Origin: Helicobacter sp. 11S03491-1
GTDB taxonomy: Bacteria; Campylobacterota; Campylobacteria; Campylobacterales; Helicobacteraceae
Assembly: GCF_002272835.1 (NCBI RefSeq)
Contig: NZ_MLAO01000001.1
Span: forward strand, 186,001 to 250,000
Length of the DNA: 64,000 nucleotides
Direction: 5' to 3'
Shown: piece after piece, positions 56,459-64,000 of the stretch
Layout: each line of letters opens with the position of its first letter
Numbering within the stretch: the first letter of the stretch is position 1
Made by a program: the position numbers and the translations under genes
The notes under the pieces: generated by a model
What the model was told of the DNA's origin: nothing
Database searches by the model: none
What the model saw: only the letters and a program-made list of their open reading frames with translations

Positions 56459-57229
56459 ATGAAAAAAATGATTAGTTTTTTGCTGGTTATAGCTACATTC
56501 CATATTCTTTCTGCAGAAGTTATTAAGGTCGGTGCTACGCCCATTCCACAAGCACAAATTTTGAGATTTGTGATCCCTGCCCTCAAAAAAGAAGGCATAG
56601 ATTTAAAAGTCATTGAATTTACTGATTATGTAACTCCGAATCTAGCGCTTGCAGATAAATCTTTAGATGCAAATTTCATGCAACACAAACCCTATCTGGA
56701 CAAGATAAACAAAGATAGAAATTTGCATCTCATAGGGATTGCCAAAATTCATGTTGAGCCGCTAGGATTTTATTCTAAAAAAATAAGATCAATCAATGAA
56801 CTTAAAAATGGCGCCAGTATTGGTATCCCCAATGATCCTAGCAATGAGGGGCGAGCATTAATTTTGTTACATGATAAAGGGCTTATCACTCTAAAAGATC
56901 CCAAAAATCTCTATGCAAATGAGTTTGATATTATCAAAAATCCCAAAAACTTAAAAATCAAACCTCTGGATGCTGCCATGTTGGGAAAATCTCTTCATGA
57001 TCTGGATGGAGCTATCATTAATGGAAATTATGCCCTTCAAGCCGGGCTTAAAACCAAAGATGCTATTTTTACAGAAGGGATTGAGTCCCCTTATGCCAAT
57101 ATTTTGGTGGTTAGAGAAGGAGATGAAAACAGACCTGCTATTATCAAGTTAAAAAATGCCTTACAAACCAAAGAAGTAAAAAAATTTATCCTGGATACCT
57201 ATCAAGGTGAAATTATCCCGGCTTTTTAG
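56459..57229 (+). CDS. MetQ-like binding protein, copy 2
   Basis: 256-residue paralogue of the preceding gene: signal peptide MKKMISFLLVIATFHILSA, KVGATPIPQAQILRFVIPAL, FTDYVTPNLALADKSLDANFMQHKPYLDKIN and the same ending (GEIIPAF). The proteins have diverged well beyond a recent duplication, so ligand preference may differ (for example L- and D-methionine, or another amino acid). No lipobox. ATG after AAGGAGAAAAA. Confidence 0.9.
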   Translation: MKKMISFLLVIATFHILSAEVIKVGATPIPQAQILRFVIPALKKEGIDLKVIEFTDYVTPNLALADKSLDANFMQHKPYLDKINKDRNLHLIGIAKIHVEPLGFYSKKIRSINELKNGASIGIPNDPSNEGRALILLHDKGLITLKDPKNLYANEFDIIKNPKNLKIKPLDAAMLGKSLHDLDGAIINGNYALQAGLKTKDAIFTEGIESPYANILVVREGDENRPAIIKLKNALQTKEVKKFILDTYQGEIIPAF

Positions 57230-57237
57230 GAAATTTT

Positions 57238-58389
57238 ATGGAAATTAAGTTTCTTGATCTAAGCCAAGAATATGCGCATTTAAAATCTGAAATTGATTGT
57301 ATTATGGATGAGATTTTACAATCAAGCTCCTTTATTGGGGGAAAATACCTTCAAGAATTTGAAACTAATTTTGCTCATTTTATGCAAGCCCGAGGTTGTG
57401 TTGGGGTGGGGAATGGGACAGACGCACTGGAAATTGCCATCAAGGCTTTAAATTTAGAGCCAAATAGTGAGATTATTTTACCTGCGAATTCTTTTATTGC
57501 TTCGGCTGAAGCAATCCTCAATAACGGGCATCAAGCCGTATTTGTTGATTGTAAAGAAGATTATTTGATTGATCCTTTGTGTATCCAAAATGCGCTTACT
57601 AAAAAAACAGCTGCTATTATGCCTGTGCATCTGTATGGAAAAGCTTGCGATATGGAAACAATTATCCAAATAGCCCAAACACATCATCTCAAGATTATCG
57701 AAGATTGTTCGCAAGCCCATGGAGCAAAGGCGATTGTATGTGGAGAAGAGAAAAGCATAGGAAGTATTGGAGATGTAGGATGCTTTAGCTTTTACCCAAG
57801 TAAAAATCTCGGCGCATATGGAGATGGGGGCGCTATCATTAGCAATGATTTAGGATTGCTTGAGACTTGCTTTGAAATCGCTAATCATGGTATAAAAAAT
57901 CACGATAAATACAACCATCACCTCATCGGTAGAAATTCAAGACTGGATGCCCTCCAAGCAGGAATTCTAAATATCAAACTCAAATATTTAAAAGCTTCAA
58001 ATACCTATCGGCAACAACTTGCCAAAATCTATCATGAAAATCTCAGTATATTTAAAAATATTCTCCCTCCTTCTTTGGAGGGCTTTGAAGATAATAGCGT
58101 ATGGCATTTGTATGTTATTAGAATGGTAGGTTCATGGGAAGGAAAAAGAGAAGCAATGATAAGACACCTCAAACAAAACAATATAGCTTGTGGGATTCAT
58201 TATCCTTCTGATTTGGGAAGTCTGGATATAATCACAACTCATTGTAATTGTAAGGTCATCTCAAATAAAAATGCCAAAAAATATGCCAAAGAAATTCTAA
58301 GTCTCCCTATTGGCAATCACATCAGCCAAAAAGAAATTCAATTGATTTGCCAAAAAATTCAAGAGTTTGAAACCTCATGCAACTTTTAA
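57238..58389 (+). CDS. DegT/DnrJ/EryC1-type PLP aminotransferase
   Basis: 383-residue aminotransferase of the sugar-aminotransferase fold. VGNGTDALEIAIKAL, EDCSQAHGA and the PLP lysine in SFYPSKNLGAYGDGGA (about K189) are intact; GRNSRLDALQAGIL is typical. Such enzymes usually aminate nucleotide keto-sugars for surface glycans, but no other sugar gene is nearby. It starts 8 bases after the second metQ and so belongs to that transcript, which is unusual company. Confidence 0.9.
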   Translation: MEIKFLDLSQEYAHLKSEIDCIMDEILQSSSFIGGKYLQEFETNFAHFMQARGCVGVGNGTDALEIAIKALNLEPNSEIILPANSFIASAEAILNNGHQAVFVDCKEDYLIDPLCIQNALTKKTAAIMPVHLYGKACDMETIIQIAQTHHLKIIEDCSQAHGAKAIVCGEEKSIGSIGDVGCFSFYPSKNLGAYGDGGAIISNDLGLLETCFEIANHGIKNHDKYNHHLIGRNSRLDALQAGILNIKLKYLKASNTYRQQLAKIYHENLSIFKNILPPSLEGFEDNSVWHLYVIRMVGSWEGKREAMIRHLKQNNIACGIHYPSDLGSLDIITTHCNCKVISNKNAKKYAKEILSLPIGNHISQKEIQLICQKIQEFETSCNF

Positions 58390-58547
58390 TATAAAAATAC
58401 TCCATTATGCTAAAAACTATTTTCTAAAAAGTCTCACTAAAATAAATATTTCTTATGATTAATTAGTATCAAAATAATTCATTTTGAATCTTAAGCTTTT
58501 TGCCGGTATTCTTAATGTAAAAGATATTTATGTTATTTGAAGCCATC

Positions 58548-58579
58548 AAATTAAGAAAATCCAAAAATTTTCTTAATTT
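58548..58579. terminator. Inverted repeat, 13-bp arms
   Basis: AAATTAAGAAAAT and ATTTTCTTAATTT with loop CCAAAA. AT-rich, 159 bases after the aminotransferase gene; T-rich on both sides, so it could terminate in either direction. Confidence 0.45.
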
Positions 58580-58719
58580 GGGCTCTCATAAAATCAAAGC
58601 AAGAAGATTTTTAGAAATTCATTTTAAGCGTGCTTAAAATGATAATCAAGAAATAAACTAAAATAAAAATAATTGCAGCTTATTGGAATTGCTTCAAAAG
58701 TAATAAGTCATACTCAAGA

Positions 58720-58735
58720 GGGGATTATAATCCCC
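58720..58735 (-). terminator. Perfect 16-bp palindrome after luxS
   Basis: GGGGATTATAATCCCC lies 45 bases beyond the luxS stop. Strong GC clamp, no long T-run. Likely the luxS transcript end. Confidence 0.45.
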
Positions 58736-58779
58736 AAATTAAAGTTATTTTTAATTTTTAAGATATTTTGTATTTTTGG

Positions 58780-59277
58780 TTATTTAAAATCTTTTAATAG
58801 TAAATCTTGTGTATTCATCACGCCTATACCTTGATCTAAGACTTTCATAGCAATTTCTTTAGCTTCTTTAAGAGAATGCATCTTTGCTGTGCCACACTGA
58901 TAGATATTGAGTTCAGGGATGTCTTTTTCATCTTTGACCCTCAAAACATCTCGCATGCTTGCTTCCCAAGCATCTCTAACATCATAAGGATTGGGATCTC
59001 CTATCAAACTCATATAAAATCCTGTGCGACAACCCATAGGCGAGATATCAATAATTTCTACTTTGGAATTATTGAGATGTTCTCTCATAAAGCCTGCAAA
59101 CAAATGTTCTAAAGTGTGGATACCTTTTTCACTCAAAATATCTTGATTGGGCTTGCAAAATCTCAAATCAAAAACAGATATTTTATCTCCTTGGGGGGTC
59201 TGCATACTTTTGGCTAGCCTTACAGCAGGGGCCGGCATAATGGTATGATCAACCTTGAAACTATCTAATAAAGGCAT
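58780..59277 (-). CDS. luxS: S-ribosylhomocysteine lyase LuxS
   Basis: 165-residue metalloenzyme that splits S-ribosylhomocysteine into homocysteine and DPD, the precursor of AI-2. Metal ligands HTLEH (about residues 56-60) and the Cys of [10 protein letters not shown] (about 128) and the catalytic Cys in [11 protein letters not shown] are present. Length is typical. ATG after AAGGAGTTTTT. In some Helicobacter luxS serves methionine recycling; the methionine importer lies just beyond the neighbouring aminotransferase. Confidence 0.96.
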   Translation of the reverse strand: MPLLDSFKVDHTIMPAPAVRLAKSMQTPQGDKISVFDLRFCKPNQDILSEKGIHTLEHLFAGFMREHLNNSKVEIIDISPMGCRTGFYMSLIGDPNPYDVRDAWEASMRDVLRVKDEKDIPELNIYQCGTAKMHSLKEAKEIAMKVLDQGIGVMNTQDLLLKDFK

Positions 59278-59308
59278 AAAAACTCCTTAATATTGAGGTA
59301 TAACATGT

Positions 59309-59340
59309 TTTTATTATATCCAAGTTAAGATATAATAAAA
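59309..59340. promoter_or_regulatory. Mirror-symmetric divergent promoter, luxS / lipoprotein genes
   Basis: Perfect inverted repeat (TTTTATTATATC, 8-base spacer, GATATAATAAAA) that places a TATAAT -10 box on each strand: 59331-59336 plus and 59313-59318 minus. Each box is the same distance from its start codon (leaders of about 29 bases). Confidence 0.6.
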
Positions 59341-59371
59341 GTGAAATTCTATTGTTACTAAGGAGAAACAT

Positions 59372-59896
59372 ATGAAATACCATCTTGTAATAGGCACCGG
59401 CGCCTTGTTATTTTTCTATGGTTGTTTCCAACCACAAAGTCCAAATATCTCAATCCCTACGCAAAAATGTTCTACCCCGCTTGCAAAAATTCATTTAGAC
59501 TCCATTACATCTGAAAAAAATGATCTCCAAATCAAACCTGAATTACTCAAAACCCTTTTAGAAAAAAATCTGCAAGATCATTGCTTGATTTTAACTCAAA
59601 CCTCAGATGCGGATACTTATGAAATGAAAATTACTTATGAAACCTCTGCTCAAAGTGCCTCTAAAGAAAATATTGCCACCTCCACATCCCAAAATACTAT
59701 CCAAACCCAAGTGCATCTTTGGCTCAAAAACGCCACTACTACCAAATCATTTGATGGCAAAAACTCCATACAAATTGATGGAAAAAAGATTCTTAGCATT
59801 GGGCAAGATTCCCAAATCACTCAAGAAGATAAGAAACAATCCATAACCAAAGCTTTTGAAGCTGCTTACCATTCAGTGATCAAAAGTTTCCAATAA
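59372..59896 (+). CDS. Putative lipoprotein, unknown function
   Basis: 174 residues with a lipoprotein signal (MKYHLVIGTGALLFFYGC, lipidated Cys about residue 18). The mature part has a Cys at CSTPLAKIHL, alternating strands and a C-terminal helix (QSITKAFEAAYHSVIKSFQ); the layout recalls small outer-membrane assembly lipoproteins, but I do not recognise the family. ATG after AAGGAGAAACAT. Followed after 8 bases by a second small lipoprotein gene. Confidence 0.7.
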   Translation: MKYHLVIGTGALLFFYGCFQPQSPNISIPTQKCSTPLAKIHLDSITSEKNDLQIKPELLKTLLEKNLQDHCLILTQTSDADTYEMKITYETSAQSASKENIATSTSQNTIQTQVHLWLKNATTTKSFDGKNSIQIDGKKILSIGQDSQITQEDKKQSITKAFEAAYHSVIKSFQ

Positions 59897-59904
59897 GGGA
59901 TTAC

Positions 59905-60066
59905 ATGAAAAATATAATTGTTATCTTCATGATAATGTTTATAAGCTATGGTTGCGCCCAAAAAAAGCCTCAAATCCAAAAAACCTTTACAACCATTCAG
60001 TGTGAAATGGTTTGTGATGGCAAAAATTGCAACCAAAAATGTATAGGGCTTCAAGAAAAACAATAA
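59905..60066 (+). CDS. Very small lipoprotein (53 residues)
   Basis: Short gene: ATG at 59905 follows AAGGGATTAC. The product MKNIIVIFMIMFISYGC has a lipobox (SYGC, Cys17), then a Lys-rich stretch and a four-Cys tail (CEMVCDGKNCNQKC). It starts 8 bases after the previous lipoprotein gene, so the pair forms a small operon. The spacing CX3CX4CX3C suggests disulfides or metal binding. Function unknown. Confidence 0.7.
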   Translation: MKNIIVIFMIMFISYGCAQKKPQIQKTFTTIQCEMVCDGKNCNQKCIGLQEKQ

Positions 60067-60076
60067 TGATAATTAT
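60062..60076. promoter_or_regulatory. Fur-box-like sequence upstream of ferritin
   Basis: AATAATGATAATTAT resembles the 7-1-7 Fur consensus TGATAATGATTATCA and lies about 50 bases upstream of the ferritin -10 box. In H. pylori pfr is controlled by apo-Fur at its promoter. Confidence 0.35.
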
Positions 60077-60113
60077 GTTTATTTTACATTTACTTTTCTA
60101 TTCTCATTTATGA

Positions 60114-60119
60114 TAGAAT
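60114..60119 (+). promoter_or_regulatory. -10 box of the ferritin gene
   Basis: TAGAAT in the extended context TATGATAGAATTATG, 32 bases before the ATG. Confidence 0.45.
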
Positions 60120-60151
60120 TATGATACAAATTTAAAAATTAAGGAGTCATT

Positions 60152-60655
60152 ATGTTAACAAAAGAAGTTATTAAGTTGTTGAACTCTCAAGTTCAAAAGG
60201 AGATGTTTTCTTCAAATTTATATTTAAGTATGAGTTCTTGGTGCTATGAAAATAGTTTTGATGGAGCCGGATTATTTTTGTTTGATCATGCAGAAGAAGA
60301 AAGCGATCACGCAAAAAGATTGATAACTTATCTCAACGAAACTGATTCTCACGTAGAGTTAGCAAAAATTGAAGCCCCTGAGAATAAATTCAAAAATTTA
60401 GTTGAAGTATTTGAAAAAACTTACAAACACGAAAAAGAAATCACTATTTCTATCAATGAACTTGTCGATCATATGCTTAAAAATAAAGATTATTCAACAT
60501 TCAATTTTTTACAATGGTATGTTAATGAACAACATGAAGAAGAAGCTCTTTTTAGAGATATAGTTGATAAACTCAAATTAATGGGTGATAACGGAAATGG
60601 ATTGTATCTTGCCGATCAATACATTAAAAACATCGCCTTAGCAAGAAAAAAATAA
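60152..60655 (+). CDS. pfr: Non-haem ferritin (Pfr/FtnA)
   Basis: 167 residues, the same length as H. pylori Pfr. Iron-storage protein forming 24-mers. Ferroxidase ligands visible: Glu in QKEMFSSNLYLSM (E17), the EEESDHAKRL pair (E50, H53) and the later Glu/Gln in NEQHEEEALF. ATG after AAGGAGTCATT. It has its own promoter and terminator, so it is monocistronic. Confidence 0.97.
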   Translation: MLTKEVIKLLNSQVQKEMFSSNLYLSMSSWCYENSFDGAGLFLFDHAEEESDHAKRLITYLNETDSHVELAKIEAPENKFKNLVEVFEKTYKHEKEITISINELVDHMLKNKDYSTFNFLQWYVNEQHEEEALFRDIVDKLKLMGDNGNGLYLADQYIKNIALARKK

Positions 60656-60660
60656 TCTTC

Positions 60661-60686
60661 TTTAGATGGCAAATATGCCATCTAAA
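60661..60686 (+). terminator. Intrinsic terminator of the ferritin gene
   Basis: TTTAGATGGCA and TGCCATCTAAA pair over 11 bp with a 4-base loop, followed by TTCTTTCT; it begins 5 bases after the stop. Confidence 0.8.
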
Positions 60687-60743
60687 TTCTTTCTATAATA
60701 CTTTTAGATACAATAAACAAACTCAAATTCCAAAGGAATTTCA

Positions 60744-61001
60744 ATGAAAAAGATTTTATTTTTTTCAGTTATGGCTGCTGTATTTTTAAACGCATCCAAT
60801 CTGCCTGTCTCTCATCAAACTCCAAAATTTCCTCGACATATCGAAAAATGTATTGATGGGTATCTATATCGAGCCTTTATTAATGATCATAACGAGGTTA
60901 TTCCGGGATCTGTTTCACAGATTATGGAAAGAGGATCTTTGCATGAAAAAGTATTGCCTAAAACTTGCAAAGAAAATAAAGAAAATTCTGATTCTAAATA
61001 G
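60744..61001 (+). CDS. Small secreted protein, unknown function
   Basis: 85 residues with a signal peptide (MKKILFFSVMAAVFLNAS, cut near residue 18). The mature part has two Cys (HIEKCIDGYLYRAF and PKTCKEN) that could form a disulfide. ATG after AAAGGAATTTCA. The family is unknown to me, but the features are those of a real gene. Its end overlaps the 3' end of the convergent MATE gene by 8 bases. Confidence 0.7.
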   Translation: MKKILFFSVMAAVFLNASNLPVSHQTPKFPRHIEKCIDGYLYRAFINDHNEVIPGSVSQIMERGSLHEKVLPKTCKENKENSDSK

Positions 61002-62328
61002 TTTTGCCGGGCTTTTTCCATATTCCTGTGCGAAACACAAGCCAAAAAATGACTGCACGGATATAGGTTTCTATAAAAATCATTACAAAAATCCATTCTA
61101 CTCCAAATCCAAAATGGAGCAATAGCCACATTGGAAAAATTCTAAATGTCCAAATACTCAGCGCATTAATCCATAATGAAATCTTCGTAATCCCTGCCCC
61201 TCTTAACGCTCCATCAAGGACAAATACCCAGATTAATGGAATTTGTGATAACCCCACTGCCAAAAGATAAAGCACAGATATATGGATAACTTCTTCTTGA
61301 GTGGCAAAAACAGAAGAAAATTCTTTAGCAAAAATAGCCATAATGAGACCTAAAATACCCATAATTCCGGAAGATATTTTTAAAATTGTTTTAATAAAAT
61401 CTCCTGCTAAAACAATGCGATTAGCTCCAAGATTTTGTCCCATTAAAGCCATCGCTGCTACCATAAAACCAAAACCGGGCATAAATGAAAATGCTTCAAT
61501 GCGAGTCCCAATTTGAGACCCGGCTAAAACATTATCTCCATACCCGGATAAAAACTTTGTTGTCAAAACTAGCGAAAATAATGTCAATAATCTCTCCAAC
61601 CCTGCAGGAATACCAATTTTTAGGGCATTTTGAAAAAATCTATAACGAAATTTGAGTTCAAAACTTAAAAATCCGGATTTTCGGAGCATTAAACCCAATA
61701 AAATAATGAATTCCAAGTAAGCAGTCGCAACATTAGCATATCCTGCCCCTACAATTTCAAGCCTGGGAAATCCAAAATTCCCAAAAATGAGCCCATAATT
61801 TAACCCCACACAAATAACAGTAGTAAAGATTCTCATCATAAATGGGGTAAGCGTATCCCCAATAGCAGCAAGAGCTGAAATCATGATATTTTTTAGAAAC
61901 ATTACAGGCAAAGAGTAAATAACGATTTTTAAATAAATTTCAGCCAATTCTCTTGAATTTTTCCCCATATCAATCCAATCTAAAAATTTCGGATACCCCC
62001 AAAATGCTAAGCCTAACACCGGTATGCAGATAAAAAATGACCCAATCAGCAATGTAGAAAACACTAAGTTAGCATTCTTTTTATCTTTGGCTCCAAAAAA
62101 TCTTGAAATTTGGGCATTTGTTCCGATATAAAAAATCGCGTTAATCGTATAAAATAGCATGAAAAAATTTAACCCCACGCCAACAGCAACAATATGTTCG
62201 CTTGAGAGTCTCCCCATAAAAAACATAGAAATAGCAATGACAAAAATATCTAAAAATGAATTTGCCCCTGAAGGTAGGGCAATATTAAATATTTTTTTGA
62301 GTTTTTGCGCAAAACTATAGGTTTCCAC
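60994..62328 (-). CDS. MATE-family efflux transporter
   Basis: 444-residue inner-membrane antiporter with 12 predicted helices in two similar halves ([28 protein letters not shown] at the N-terminus; GIPAGLERLLTLFSLVLTTKFL at the start of the second half), the MATE layout for exporting cationic drugs or dyes with Na+ or H+. It is translated directly after the methyltransferase gene, sharing one base with it. Confidence 0.93.
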   Translation of the reverse strand: METYSFAQKLKKIFNIALPSGANSFLDIFVIAISMFFMGRLSSEHIVAVGVGLNFFMLFYTINAIFYIGTNAQISRFFGAKDKKNANLVFSTLLIGSFFICIPVLGLAFWGYPKFLDWIDMGKNSRELAEIYLKIVIYSLPVMFLKNIMISALAAIGDTLTPFMMRIFTTVICVGLNYGLIFGNFGFPRLEIVGAGYANVATAYLEFIILLGLMLRKSGFLSFELKFRYRFFQNALKIGIPAGLERLLTLFSLVLTTKFLSGYGDNVLAGSQIGTRIEAFSFMPGFGFMVAAMALMGQNLGANRIVLAGDFIKTILKISSGIMGILGLIMAIFAKEFSSVFATQEEVIHISVLYLLAVGLSQIPLIWVFVLDGALRGAGITKISLWINALSIWTFRIFPMWLLLHFGFGVEWIFVMIFIETYIRAVIFWLVFRTGIWKKPGKTI

Positions 62329-62873
62329 TACGATTTCCTAACAGCAAATTCAATTACTTTGGCTTTTTGTTGGTTTCGGCAGATAATTTTTTCTTGTTTG
62401 TGCAAAATTTCAAAATCATGAAATGCTTTTTCAAGTTCGCCTTTTTGAAGAATTTTTTGAGCTGCAATATCTGTTGGAAAATCCTTATCTTCTATAAATG
62501 TTTCCATCAATAAAACACCTCCGCATTTCAAGCCTTTTGAGATGCCCTCAAAAAGCCTTCTATCTAAAAAATAAAAATTCAAAATCACATCATAAGCTAA
62601 AGTTTTTATCTCATAATTATCCAAATCACAACAAATAGGGATTGTATTTTTTATATTTTTCAACGAAAGAAGACCTACTTGAGATATATCTACACATTCA
62701 CAAACAAAACCTTTTTGAGCCAAAAATTTTGTATTTCTTCCATTCCCGCAAGCAATATCCAAAACCCTTCCTACAGGTAATATTTGGACAAAATTTATCA
62801 AAAAATCACTTGGGGTTGTAGGCATCAAATCTTGCTTGTATTTTTTATCCCACTTGAGGGCATCTTCTTTCAT
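62328..62873 (-). CDS. Class I SAM-dependent methyltransferase
   Basis: 181-residue cytosolic protein. Motif I VGRVLDIACGNGRNTKFLAQKG (about residues 33-54), the acidic end of strand 2 (CECVDIS), and YDVILNFYFLDRRLFEGI for motif IV mark a small TehB-like or general methyltransferase. The ATG follows an AT-rich region, and the stop shares a base with the MATE start, so the two form an operon. Substrate unknown; tellurite or small-molecule methylation is possible. Confidence 0.85.
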   Translation of the reverse strand: MKEDALKWDKKYKQDLMPTTPSDFLINFVQILPVGRVLDIACGNGRNTKFLAQKGFVCECVDISQVGLLSLKNIKNTIPICCDLDNYEIKTLAYDVILNFYFLDRRLFEGISKGLKCGGVLLMETFIEDKDFPTDIAAQKILQKGELEKAFHDFEILHKQEKIICRNQQKAKVIEFAVRKS

Positions 62874-62970
62874 TTATATTCTCGTAAATTTTATGAAATC
62901 ATACTACAAACACGTTGAATAACTTCCATTTTTGAGACTAAGTTGCTAAAATAATAAAAAGGATTTAGCA

Positions 62971-63684
62971 ATGAAAGGCATATTATTAACAAATGGAGTT
63001 ATCTTAGGAGATGATGGTAAGCGTTATCTTTATTCTCCTATAGATATTAGAGAAGAAAATCCTCTCAAAAAAGGGGATCGCCTGGATTTTATTCCTCAAG
63101 AACAAAATGCCAAAGAAATTTTTCTTATTATAGATACAACCCCTCCTCAAACTCAAGATCTCACTTTTTTGAAAATACTTGGTGTGGTCGGGTGTATAAT
63201 CGGAATGGCAGGGGGATTTTTTATTATCCCTACGATTGCTTCTTTGGTTGTTTTTTTGTATATTTTTTATCGTATTGGCCAAATCTCCGGAAGCAAAACT
63301 CTTTTTAAAAACTATTTTATTTCAAGCATAGCCATTGGTTTAAGTATCATTATCGCACTTTTTATTATAGGACCTACATTTATTTTTTCTATATCTTCAA
63401 ATAGTTTTACTCTATTTAATTCAGGAATTTTTACAAGCTTTTTTATGGTATTTGTCATCATTTTATTAGGGAGTGTTATTTGTTTTGTTTATCTGTATAA
63501 AAGCATGTCAGAATTATCTATAATTACAAACAATGGACTCTTTAAATGGTATGCAATTTTTTACCTTATAGGCAATATTACTTTATTTTTAGTTATTGGA
63601 GGGTTTATTTTGATATTAGGGTATATCCTCTTTTTATTTGGATGGCTTACAATGGACACGATTAGACCCTCCAGAGAAATCTAA
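62971..63684 (+). CDS. DUF996-like membrane protein with N-terminal soluble domain
   Basis: 237 residues. Residues 1-55 (ILLTNGVILGDDGKRYLYSPIDIREENPLKKGDRLDF) resemble a small OB-fold-like module; residues 68-230 hold about five membrane helices (ILGVVGCIIGMAGGFFIIPTIASL and following) with the spacing of DUF996 proteins. ATG after AAAAAGGATTTAGCA. It stands alone between divergent and convergent neighbours. Function unknown. Confidence 0.7.
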   Translation: MKGILLTNGVILGDDGKRYLYSPIDIREENPLKKGDRLDFIPQEQNAKEIFLIIDTTPPQTQDLTFLKILGVVGCIIGMAGGFFIIPTIASLVVFLYIFYRIGQISGSKTLFKNYFISSIAIGLSIIIALFIIGPTFIFSISSNSFTLFNSGIFTSFFMVFVIILLGSVICFVYLYKSMSELSIITNNGLFKWYAIFYLIGNITLFLVIGGFILILGYILFLFGWLTMDTIRPSREI

Positions 63685-63697
63685 CTATCAAAACAAT

Positions 63698-64000
63698 TTA
63701 TCCCAATATCATAGCCCCTACAACACCAAATACCATCAAAGGGATATTATAAGCAATAAAAGTAGGGACACAAGTATCCCAAATATGATCATGTTGCCCA
63801 TCAGCATTCAGTCCGGAAGTGGGTCCCATTGTGCTTGAAGATGCCGGGGATCCTGCATCCCCTAGTGCCCCGGCAATACCCAAAAGCAAAATTGTAGCGC
63901 TACTGCTAAATCCCAGCGCTACACACAGAGGGCAATAAAAAGCTGCTATTACAGGAATCGTGCCGAATGAAGTTCCAATTCCAAGCGTAATGAGTAAGCC
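63698..64000 (-). CDS. YuiF/NhaC-type Na+/H+ antiporter family protein, 3' part
   Basis: The last 100 codons of an ion-transporter-superfamily membrane protein; the gene begins outside the window and the frame is open to base 64000. The end [62 protein letters not shown] and the final helix are highly characteristic of this family, annotated as Na+/H+ antiporter or histidine transporter. It converges with the DUF996-like gene, 13 bases away. Confidence 0.9.
   Translation of the reverse strand, partial: GLLITLGIGTSFGTIPVIAAFYCPLCVALGFSSSATILLLGIAGALGDAGSPASSSTMGPTSGLNADGQHDHIWDTCVPTFIAYNIPLMVFGVVGAMILG

Larger units (their letters stand above)
58390..58779. other. Intergenic region with three palindromes
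   Basis: 390 bases between convergent genes, no reading frame of note. Perfect inverted repeats at 58548-58579 (13-bp arms, 6-base loop), 58620-58641 (10-bp arms) and 58720-58735 (GGGGATTATAATCCCC). Some may be terminators for the flanking genes. Confidence 0.6.

Overview
The window (about 37-38% GC by eye) comes from a Campylobacterota chromosome, almost certainly a Helicobacter species. It carries the seven-gene urease cluster ureA-B-I-E-F-G-H with the fused UreA subunit, the hisC-fliF-fliG-fliH-dxs block, sppA-purU, ddl-hydrolase-murF, luxS, and a 167-residue Pfr-type ferritin. It is not H. pylori: it keeps hisC, has putA/putP beside an alanine and peptide utilisation set, and has shortened UreI and UreA. 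I cannot name the species.

Layout. 1-2.0 kb: end of sppA, purU, an exported DsrE-like protein. 2.05-8.6 kb (minus): hisC, fliF, fliG, fliH, dxs. 8.9-22.5 kb: an amino-acid scavenging region with an alanine dehydrogenase-like gene, two identical tandem copies of a Tat-exported amidohydrolase (minus), a sodium/alanine symporter, an amidase, putA, putP and an EamA exporter (plus). Together these would release, import and oxidise alanine and proline. 22.5-24.2 kb: gene-free DNA with degenerate repeats. 24.2-37.4 kb (minus): one 4402-codon autotransporter with a homopolymeric C tract in its coding start, a second tract upstream, and an unusual SPOR-like domain after the beta-barrel. 38.2-45.5 kb (minus): a PAP2 phosphatase, a zeta-toxin-like remnant, and the urease cluster with a candidate NikR operator upstream.

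45.8-53.4 kb (plus): htpG, ddl, an alpha/beta hydrolase, acyP, murF, a HIT protein, an exported ankyrin protein and a YceI protein. 54-58.4 kb (plus): a methionine ABC importer metN-I-Q-Q and a DegT-type aminotransferase. metN appears to start at ATT, and a metQ fragment lies upstream. 58.8-62.9 kb: luxS diverging from two small lipoproteins across a mirror-symmetric promoter, ferritin, a small secreted protein, a MATE exporter and a methyltransferase. The end holds a DUF996-like membrane protein and the 3' part of a YuiF-type antiporter.

The observations most worth checking are the double-tract giant autotransporter with its post-barrel SPOR domain, the exact 1380-bp tandem duplication joined at a ribosome-binding-site microhomology, the ATT start of metN, the UreI without the usual gating loops, the alanine dehydrogenase without its catalytic histidine, and the symmetric luxS promoter region. 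No tRNA, rRNA, CRISPR array, intact insertion sequence or replication origin was recognised.
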